From NCBI GenBank assembly GCA_026119855.1, contig JAOWBW010000076.1, positions 744,001 to 808,000 on the forward strand: a DNA stretch of 64,000 nt. The letters are read 5' to 3'. Both the position numbers and the translations under genes were made by a program. Under the pieces are notes generated by a model. That model had not been told where the DNA came from. It did no database searches and saw only the letters and a list, made by a program, of their open reading frames with translations. Positions within the stretch are counted from its first letter, which is position 1. Each line of letters starts with the position of its first letter. The stretch is from Campanula takesimana (lineage: Eukaryota > Streptophyta > Magnoliopsida > Asterales > Campanulaceae). Shown here piece after piece: positions 58,671 through 64,000 of this stretch.

Positions 58671-60859
58671 TGTAAGATACCTGCGGAAAAAAACGGAAAG
58701 GTTTCCCCTCGAGAATCAAACACGGTGTAATTCCAAAAGATAATGGAGTCGCCACGTTAGTTTAACTTTAAACCCAAACTTAACAAAAAAAGGTTAGAGA
58801 AAAGGATTCGGAGGTCACGTTACACCTTGGGAAGAACTTAATTGAGGTTCACCCAAAATGCCTCGAAAAACCGAGTCTCCCTAGTTTGTTGATAAAAAAA
58901 TGTGCAAGTGTGTGTGTATGTGTTTTTCTTGAAAATGGGAGAAACCGACTTGTTTTAAAAAGATGATTTTTGGAAATGAGCCCCTTTTTTGTTTTGACAC
59001 TTTAAAGAGACAAAATATGATGTCCATCCAAGTAAAATATGGTATTTTTAGGGACGGACTTTTACTTAGCGATGGAAAAGGCTAGCAAAGTCAAGAGGGA
59101 CAATCTTGTTCATCTTATGCATTAAACCCATGTAAGAATAACCAAGATCAAGGTCAAGGCCATGGTTTGAGCAATCATTGGAGAATAATAACCATAATGC
59201 CTTTACTTGGATAGAACCATGACTTGGATGAATAAAGATGGTCAACTTTATCATCCAAATAAGGTAATCATCATAAGATTAAAATAAATAAAAGCTTTTC
59301 TTGGGCAAATCATTACTTGGATGAATAAAGATTGTAGCTTTATCATCCAAGTAAGATAAACAAGAAAAGATTTGAAATAAAGACTTTTTAAGTGGAAATA
59401 AACATTAAATATTAAGTCTTTAAATGTAACAAATCCCATTTCCATTTAGTTCATCATTTTAATGCACTATTGAAGTGCAAGATGAAGCTTTTGGGATCAT
59501 GTGGGTATTTAGATCCAAGTTATATGAGGATTACATGAATAAATAAAGACTTGTAAATGTAAATTGTATAAATGTAAATGACATAAATTTAAAGTGCATA
59601 AATCATAACAAGCCTTAGATTATCCTTGGTTTGTAACCCACAATCATGCATAAGACATGAAGGGCACCATGGATCAAGGCTTGGTTCCAATTTAGTAATA
59701 TTATAGGAATTATAATGACATAAGTTTAAGGACATAAAGTAAATAACATGAATGTAACAAATATTCCTCTCCACTTAGTTCATAATTTATTACACCATAA
59801 AAGTGTAAGATAAAACCATTGGGATCATAAGAGTATTTGGATCCAATCATATATCTTTATAAAGACTACATTTTTATAAGTAAAAGATGAACAAAAATGA
59901 TATTCCAACAAATGAAAAAAGAAGGAGATGAAGATGAAGATGGCAATAGGATAAAGATTCAACCTTTAAGCAAGATTGGGATAAATCATTAATTGATTGA
60001 CCCAAGTTTGCTTCCTTTTTCACTTAGAGATCATGGACTCCAAGATTTTCACTTAATCATGGATTAATCACCATCTTTCACCAAAAAACAACCACTCAAT
60101 TTTGTAGAGAGAACAATTTTAGGGAGTAACTTTGCTAGAGAATTGTTGTTTTTTAAATGAGAGAGTATGACCTCTCTATTTATAGGGGAATTGGGGGCTT
60201 GATTTGCTTAGGGGCTAAGCAAAAAATAGAATATTCTTTGAGCATAAATTGGATCCTTTTTTTGGTCACAAATTGGATCTTTTTTGGTCACAAAATGGGT
60301 TGAAATTGGATCATATTTGTGCACAAAATGGGCATTTTTCGGATGTTAAAATGGCTGAGAGGATTCAATGGTCCAGATTAGATCTTGGGAAGATCCAATG
60401 GCTGCTGGTGAGTCTTCTAGAAAGAAGGGGAACCAGCTGACACGTGGCGAGGCATCACAAAGGGGGCTGTCGGGCACGTGAGGTTCACGCGGGGACAGGG
60501 CGAGTGGCGAGCGCGGAGGACTGACGCGCGGTACTGGCGGTTGGCATGAAAGCGCGCCTTCCATGTGCGTTTTCCAGGAGGCGCGGGTGCTTTTAAGAAG
60601 AGCACCTACCAGGTGCGACCGCCTCCCATTTTGAGCATTTTTGGGAAATTCCCACAAAGCCCTTTTGGCCTTTATGGGGATAACACTAAAGCCCTAGGTT
60701 CAGCCTTATTACCAGAAAGACCCCTCCCCTTTCCAGAATATTTTAATTAATGCCTAAAATACCCTTTAAACATTAAAATGACCCAATTAAATCCCAAATT
60801 ACCCCTTATCTCTACAATTTGATTATTTGGGAATAGTAATCCGGATTGGGGTACTTACA
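58671..60859 (-). repeat. putative 3' LTR of the Tat/Ogre-like element
   Basis: Inverted ends TGTAAG/CTTACA. A minus-strand promoter is visible as CCCCTATAAATAGAGAGG (TATA box near 60179-60186). Internal direct repeats lie at 59416-59520 and 59755-59850 (shared AATGTAACAAAT, TTAGTTCAT and TTGGGATCAT words) and at 59215-59255 and 59308-59350 (TTGGATGAATAAAGAT). A GC-rich stretch occupies 60430-60620. Confidence 0.6.
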
Positions 60860-61111
60860 GAGCCCCTCGGCAACGGGGCTTTTGAAGAAAGTGGGGTTGT
60901 TGATAAAGACAGAATCCCGATCCGGTGAACTACCAAGATGGGAGAGGAGGTGACTGAGGTGGTCAAGTGGCTGGACCCTTATCTATAAAGGATTCCTACG
61001 TATCCTTATCCGAGGGAATCAAGCCGGTCGTAGTTCTGGCGGGGTGAGTGATTTTGAGGCTACTCAAACCTAAGGGCTAGATGGATATCTGTCATCCTCT
61101 CCTAGGGGATC

Positions 61112-61862
61112 GGGCATGACTCTTGGCGAGTCAAAGGCGGGACATGGTCAACTTGGCTCTGTGGAGATGGTTGACTTACAAGGAATGGGCATGACTCTTG
61201 GCGAGTTTAGAGGCGGGACGTGGTCAACTTGGCTCTATGGAGAGGGTTGACTTACAAGGACATGGTCAACTTGACTCTATGGAGAGGGTTGACTTACACA
61301 AGGAAGCATGACTCTTGGCGAGGCAGAGGCGGGACATGGTCAACTTGGCTCTATGGGTGAGGTTTGACTTACAAGGCAAAGGCGTGACTCTCGGGGTCAG
61401 AGGCGGGACATGGTCAACTTGGCTCTATGGGAGAGGGTTGACTTACAAGGTAAATGCGTGACTCTCGGGGTCAGAGGTGGGACAAGGTCAACTTGGCCCT
61501 ATGGAGAGGGTTGACTTATACAAGGAAGCGTGACTCTTGGCGAGGCAGAGGCGGGACATGGTCAACTTGGCTCTATGAGAGAGGGTTGACTTACAAGGCA
61601 AAGGCGTGACTCTCAGGGTCAGAGGCGGGACATGGTCAACTTTGCCCTATGGAGAGGGTTGACTTACGCAAGGAAGCGTGACTCTTGGCAAGGCAGAGGC
61701 GGGACATGGTCAACTTGGCTCTATAGAGAGGGTTGACTTACAAGGACATGGTCAACTTGACTCTATGGAGAGGGTTGACTTACACAAGGAAGCGTGACTC
61801 TTGGCGAGGTAGAGGCGGGACGTGGTCAACTTGGCTCTATGGGAGAGGGTTGATTTACAAGG
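61112..61862. repeat. minisatellite A, ~70-bp units with paired W-boxes
   Basis: About ten degenerate units containing TGACTCTTGGCGAG, GGCGGGACATGGTCAACTTG, GCTCTATGGAGAGGGTTGAC and TTACAAGG. Each unit carries GGTCAA and TTGACT, which are W-box hexamers in opposite orientation. Unit length alternates because some copies lack the GGCGGGAC part. Confidence 0.9.
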
Positions 61863-61884
61863 GTTGTCTTACGTCATTTTGGAC

Positions 61885-62375
61885 TGCCGTGGACAAGGGT
61901 CTCAACCTATAATGACTATTCTGAGTCAAAGGTTTGACTTGGGTCAATTCCACCTTTGGGGGGAAAACTGGGTCTTACGTCCGACTAAGGACTGCCGGGG
62001 ACAAGGGTCTCAACCTATAATGACTATTCTGAGTCAAGATTTAACTTGGGTCAACTCCACCTTTGGGGAGCTCGACGGGAAAACTGGTCTTACGTCCGAC
62101 TAAGCCGGCCGGTGACAAGGGTCTCAACCTATAATGACTATTCTGAGTCAAAGTTTGGTTAACTCCATTTTTGGGGAGTTTGACGGGAAAACTGATCTTA
62201 CGTCCAACTAAGGACGGCTAGGGACAAGGGTCTCAACCTATAATGACTATTCTGAGTCAAAGTTTGGTCAACTCCATCTTTGGGGAGTTTGACGGGAAAA
62301 CTAGTCTTACGTCCGACTAAGGACTGCCGGGACAAAGGCTTGAACCTATAATGACTATTCAAGTCAAAGCTTGGG
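61885..62375. repeat. minisatellite B, ~115-bp units
   Basis: Five copies of GGACAAGGGTCTCAACCTAT followed by AATGACTATTCTGAGTCAAA, then an ACTCCA(T/C)CTTTGGGGAG segment and CTTACGTCCGACTAAGGAC. TGAGTCA is a perfect GCN4/AP-1-type site in most copies, and one to three W-box hexamers occur per unit. Confidence 0.9.
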
Positions 62376-62710
62376 TTGGATTAACACTACTCTACGGGAC
62401 GGTTGACACATTTTCTTGACACCGGGGAAGAGCCTAGGGGCAACCGTTAAGACACATTATGGACGAAAGGGTCCAAAACTTTGGGAAAATCATTCTTTGA
62501 TCAAAAGCATTTTGCTTGAAACATTGTTTTTGACAAATGGCACCAAATGGGCAAATTTGGATAAGCTTATTTCTAAAGGCAAATATTTTAACAAAGCATT
62601 TTAGTCAAATTTTTTATTTTAACTTAACCACGAGGTTTGTTATGCATAAAGCCCTTTGGATTTAGTCCATTCATTGATGAGTAGCCGATGGTAGGAAATC
62701 TGCTCGTCAC

Positions 62711-62885
62711 CGTTGTGGGGTAGCCCCAATGTCGTCTTTGTCGTTGATGTCGGGGTAACCCCATGTCCTTGTTGTCGTTGACGTGGAGGTAGCCCCAATG
62801 TCCTTGTTGTCATTGATGTGGAGGTAGCCCCAATGTCCTTATTGTCGTCGATGTGGAGGTAGCCCCAATGTCGTCCTTCGACTTT
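62711..62885. repeat. minisatellite C, ~40-48-bp units
   Basis: Four to five copies of GGTAGCCCCAATGTCCTTGT followed by TGTCGTTGATGTGGA. Confidence 0.85.
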
Positions 62886-62949
62886 TGATGTTGACGTGGA
62901 CCCGTTGTCATCTTCCAGACTTTGACGTGAGGTTAGGAACCCATCAATT

Positions 62950-63085
62950 TTTCATGACGCACCCTTTCTTTTGCCTAGGCCGCCCTTTTGGGTTTTCAAC
63001 CTAGCGGGCATCTCTTTTGCATCTTTTATGGCACACCCTGTTTTTTGCCTAGGCCGCCTTTACGGGTTTTCAACCTAGCGGGCTA
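62950..63085. repeat. two tandem copies of a structured TTTTGCCTAGGC motif
   Basis: Two ~74-bp units, each with TTTTGCCTAGGCCGCC, GGGTTTTCAACCTAGCGGGC and a short spacer. GGTTTTCAACC and GCCTAGGC are self-complementary. The same motif appears once in inverted orientation in the Athila 3' region (32095-32133). Confidence 0.8.
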
Positions 63086-64000
63086 CTTTTTTGGTGACTT
63101 TTTTTTTATGAGTTATCCAGCCGACTCGATAGAACGGGGACTTTAAAGTATTTTTCTTGGAGGAAACATGCAAGGGCATTTTATTTGGGAGAGAGTCCCT
63201 TTATGTTGGTGAGCTCTTTGAGCAATGTATCATGAAATGGAAGGAAGCCCTTGCTTGACGGAATACAAGTATTTAGCTCTTTTCTATGATACAGATGAGA
63301 AGACTTGTCGAGACATTTGAAATTTGCCTTAGTTAATACCATCAAAATGATTGCTTGAATGGACCATGTTTATTATTGAGTCAAGATTATAACAAGAAAT
63401 TAGCCTTAACATGTATAAATGTTGTGATCAATTAAGGTTAAGATTCGATTAATGGCAAGATCGGGATAAAAAGGTGTGTCTGGGACATCGGTCATTGATG
63501 GGACCGAGGGGAGAAAACTTGGTCATTTTGAGAGGACCACGGTTTGATGGCTCTGTTTCATGTTGTGACCGGACCCAAAGGTTACCTACGTTCCCCTCAG
63601 TTCGAAGAGCTCAGGTCGTCATAGTTCGGCCTTGGATCGTCTTTTGTCGAAGTCGGTGTCCTTTTGAAGGATGTTATTGCTTTGCTGATGTAGATCGCTT
63701 TGCTTCCTTGATCTTTGAGGTGGACTTTCGCAGCGAGCTTTTGAGGCATACTTCCTCTTCGCATATATTCATTTCCTTTCCTCTTCTCATTTCATTTTTT
63801 TTCTTTTTTTTTTTTAGAGAGGGGAAACATTAGCCCAAACTTGTTATCTTGGACATTGGCTTATTTATAGCCTCTTGGTGGAATGTCTGTCACTTCTTGC
63901 TTTGACTTTGAGGATCCGGGAAGTCCCTTGCTCGGTTGCGCCTGTGCGATCACGGTCGAATCTTGGTGGTTGAGCAACAACATCTTTGCCTTTTCATTGT
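63086..64000 (-). other. unassigned internal part of the Tat/Ogre-like element
   Basis: No gene is visible. A CCTACGTTCCCC...CAGGTCGTCATAGTTCGG segment at 63579-63633 resembles 60988-61032. A minus-strand TATA-like sequence (GGCTATAAATAAGCC) lies at 63860-63872. A T-rich run is at 63795-63815. Confidence 0.4.

Larger units (their letters stand above)
58671..64000 (-). mobile_element. 3' end of a Tat/Ogre-like LTR retrotransposon
   Basis: A putative LTR at 58671-60859 begins TGTAAGTACCCCAATCC and ends GGTATCTTACA on the minus strand. It is followed, at higher coordinates, by non-coding internal sequence with three families of tandem repeats, running out of the window. LTR words GGAGTCGCCACG and AAGGATTCGGAGGTCACGTT and the CCTACGTATCC...GTCGTAGTTC segment resemble sequences I know from Tat/Ogre elements. 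A tandem-repeat-rich 3' untranslated region before the 3' LTR is established for Ogre elements. No pol is in the window, so the assignment rests on these features. Confidence 0.6.

Noticed and set aside
60346..60657. Pro/Ser-rich ORFs on the minus strand
   Set aside because: They are the by-product of a GC-rich LTR patch with no start context or similarity.
61822..62103. ORF over minisatellite B
   Set aside because: The reading frame is only the translation of two repeat units.
61112..62375. CRISPR-like array
   Set aside because: The units are contiguous degenerate minisatellites without unique spacers, in a plant nuclear sequence.
63474..63833. 119-codon ORF near the right edge
   Set aside because: It ends in a phenylalanine run from a T tract and shows no domain; it lies in retroelement non-coding DNA.

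Overview
The window is nuclear DNA from a flowering plant, probably a eudicot. It is AT-rich and intron-rich, carries two ordinary plant genes, and is otherwise filled with plant-type transposable elements: Ty3/Gypsy Athila and Tat/Ogre-like, Ty1/Copia SIRE-like and Tork-like, Mutator-like, hAT-like and Stowaway-type MITEs, and SINEs. I cannot name the species from sequence alone.

Layout. 1-9.4 kb is gene-free and holds a 1.8 kb Mutator-like element with a perfect 9-bp target duplication, a second short element of the same family with telomere-like repeats, MITEs and two solo LTRs. 9.4-34.06 kb is one Athila-type Gypsy element (+ strand, TSD ATAAC, two 1,370-bp LTRs). A 13.3 kb SIRE-like Copia element (- strand, TSD GGGCG) has inserted into it. 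The Athila element itself sits inside a MITE that also holds an hAT MITE and a solo LTR, so five insertions are stacked. 35.4-42.3 kb is a 12-exon R2R3-MYB gene of the FOUR LIPS/MYB88 type (+). 44.2-48.3 kb is a 7-exon nucleotide-sugar transporter gene of the UTR5 type (-), tail-to-tail with the MYB gene. 49.7-58.7 kb is a chain of broken Copia elements and MITEs. 58.7-64 kb is the 3' end of a Tat/Ogre-like element (- strand) with a 2.2 kb LTR and a long block of minisatellites.

The two host genes look intact and show no functional link to each other. Their introns have absorbed many MITEs, a SINE and a TIR element. All retroelement coding regions are broken by stops or frameshifts, although the LTR pairs of the two large elements differ by only about 1%.

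Most interesting signals: (1) the SIRE-like element carries a post-pol gene with a canonical intron and a nuclear-localisation-like basic patch, and the whole element, LTRs included, is studded with a strand-biased GCGGTT word (about 52 copies against about 9 of the reverse complement). (2) The minisatellites of the Tat/Ogre-like element hold about 33 W-box hexamers in 1.25 kb. (3) Both large elements carry a post-pol gene that may be distantly related. (4) Two structured motifs are shared by the Athila element and the Tat/Ogre-like element.
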